A stretch of 64,000 bases of DNA from Croceimicrobium sp965228705 (GTDB lineage Bacteria; Bacteroidota; Bacteroidia; Flavobacteriales; Schleiferiaceae): assembly GCF_965228705.1 (NCBI RefSeq), contig NZ_OZ245832.1, positions 248,001 through 312,000 on the forward strand, in the 5' to 3' direction. A program made the translations under genes and the position numbers. Below are positions 63,605 to 64,000 of the stretch, piece by piece. Under the pieces are notes generated by a model. That model was not told where the DNA came from. It made no database searches and worked only from the letters and a program-made list of their open reading frames with translations. Within the stretch, counting starts at the first letter, position 1; each line of letters begins with the position of its first letter.

Positions 63605-63775
63605 ATGGCAAAGAAAGGCTGGAAATACTATAAGCAAGTTCGAAAGAATCAAGGTTGGAAAGGCTTGATCAAAGAAGCTGGTTGGCCAGTAGCAATAGGA
63701 TTATTCGCCTTCTTCCTTATAAAGGGCCTGGTATGGCTGGCGGTATTTTATGGCTTGTTTAAGGCTGTTGAATAA
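63605..63775 (+). CDS. Small 56-residue single-helix membrane protein
   Basis: A short frame with ATG at 63605 and TAA at 63773-63775 encodes 56 residues. The N-terminus is basic and aromatic (MAKKGWKYYKQVRKNQGW), and about residues 29-50 form a hydrophobic helix (VAIGLFAFFLIKGLVWLAVF), so it should sit in the inner membrane with a cytoplasmic N-terminus. It lies 15 bp after rnpB and ends at a bidirectional terminator. Translation of a frame this short needs proof, but the start, the composition and the exact fit before a terminator support a real gene. Family unknown. Confidence 0.65.
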   Translation: MAKKGWKYYKQVRKNQGWKGLIKEAGWPVAIGLFAFFLIKGLVWLAVFYGLFKAVE

Positions 63776-63780
63776 AATAA

Positions 63781-63805
63781 AAAAGCGACCCATTGGGTCG
63801 CTTTT
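63781..63805. terminator. Bidirectional rho-independent terminator
   Basis: AAAAGCGACCC and GGGTCGCTTTT form an 11-bp stem with a 3-nt ATT loop. The A/T flanks serve the small membrane protein gene on the plus strand and trxB on the minus strand. Confidence 0.88.
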
Positions 63806-63827
63806 CTTATAGATCTTGTTTTGAGTA

Positions 63828-64000
63828 TTAACTCTCCACCGCCACTTCATATTCTTGCAAATAGCGCTCTGCTTCCAAAGCACCCATACATCCACTTCCT
63901 GCAGCGGTAATGGCTTGGCGATAGTGTTTATCCTGGGCATCACCTGTGGCAAAAACACCTGGTAAATTGGTGCTGGCGGTTCCAGGCTTGGTTTTGATAT
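63828..64000 (-). CDS. trxB: Thioredoxin reductase, C-terminal end (5' part outside window)
   Basis: Only the last 57 residues are present, with the stop at 63828-63830. They read KTKPGTASTNLPGVFATGD, then AQDKHYRQAITAAGSGCMG and ALEAERYLQEYEVAVES. The GVFATGD segment binds FAD, and RQAITAAGSGCMGALEAERYL is the conserved C-terminal helix of low-molecular-weight thioredoxin reductases. The enzyme reduces thioredoxin with NADPH through FAD and a CxxC pair that lies outside the window. It converges with the small membrane protein gene at a shared terminator. Confidence 0.93.
   Translation of the reverse strand, partial: IKTKPGTASTNLPGVFATGDAQDKHYRQAITAAGSGCMGALEAERYLQEYEVAVES

Noticed and set aside
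63701..63958. Minus-strand 85-codon frame over the trxB end
   Set aside because: It is in the wrong frame: the trxB frame encodes the conserved FAD-binding and C-terminal segments, and this one runs through the terminator.

Overview
The window comes from a member of the Bacteroidota, most likely a marine Flavobacteriales-type bacterium. Four signs support this. Five proteins end in type A type IX secretion (T9SS) sorting domains. A split transketolase is encoded by separate N- and C-terminal genes. Several start sites are preceded by the Bacteroidota vegetative promoter, TTG-N17-23-TAnnTTTG. Many starts are GTG or TTG without an obvious Shine-Dalgarno sequence. No tRNA, rRNA, insertion sequence, integrase or CRISPR array was seen.

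Layout, left end (1-14441). A truncated secreted beta-rich protein ends at a terminator. It is followed by a low-GC two-gene cassette of unknown function (977-1867, minus strand) with a consensus promoter and a terminator-like hairpin between its genes. A YaiO-like outer-membrane protein and a coupled operon follow, in which a secreted von Willebrand A protein lies between the two transketolase halves. Then come ychF, an overlapping parE / small membrane protein / parC cluster, and an LVIVD-repeat T9SS protein.

Middle (14486-31061). This is a surface-polysaccharide locus. It encodes a GT4-like transferase, a sulfotransferase, a Wzx-like flippase, an NtrC-type regulator, an Hpt protein, a CheY-like receiver, a phosphoglycosyl transferase with a receiver-like N-terminus, a short TolC-like protein, a Wzc-like protein with a degenerate kinase domain, an O-antigen-ligase/Wzy-like protein and four more glycosyltransferases. 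Together they suggest a Wzx/Wzy-type, probably sulfated polysaccharide whose synthesis is wired to a phosphorelay.

Next (31064-43409) are a membrane-anchored MutS-like ATPase, a MATE transporter, a 2143-residue secreted protein built from 14 carbohydrate-binding-like modules (with a DNA array of five 660-bp tandem repeats), a DUF4105 membrane protein, a BamA/TamA-like barrel and a small GNAT-like protein.

Right end (43722-64000). Three consecutive giant paralogous T9SS proteins (about 1860, 2150 and 2224 residues) share their N-terminal modules, PKD domain and sorting domain but differ in their central modules; the first two are followed by near-identical terminators and the third by a different one. 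The window ends with an Smr-domain gene, the RNase P RNA gene, a 56-residue membrane protein gene and the 3' end of trxB.
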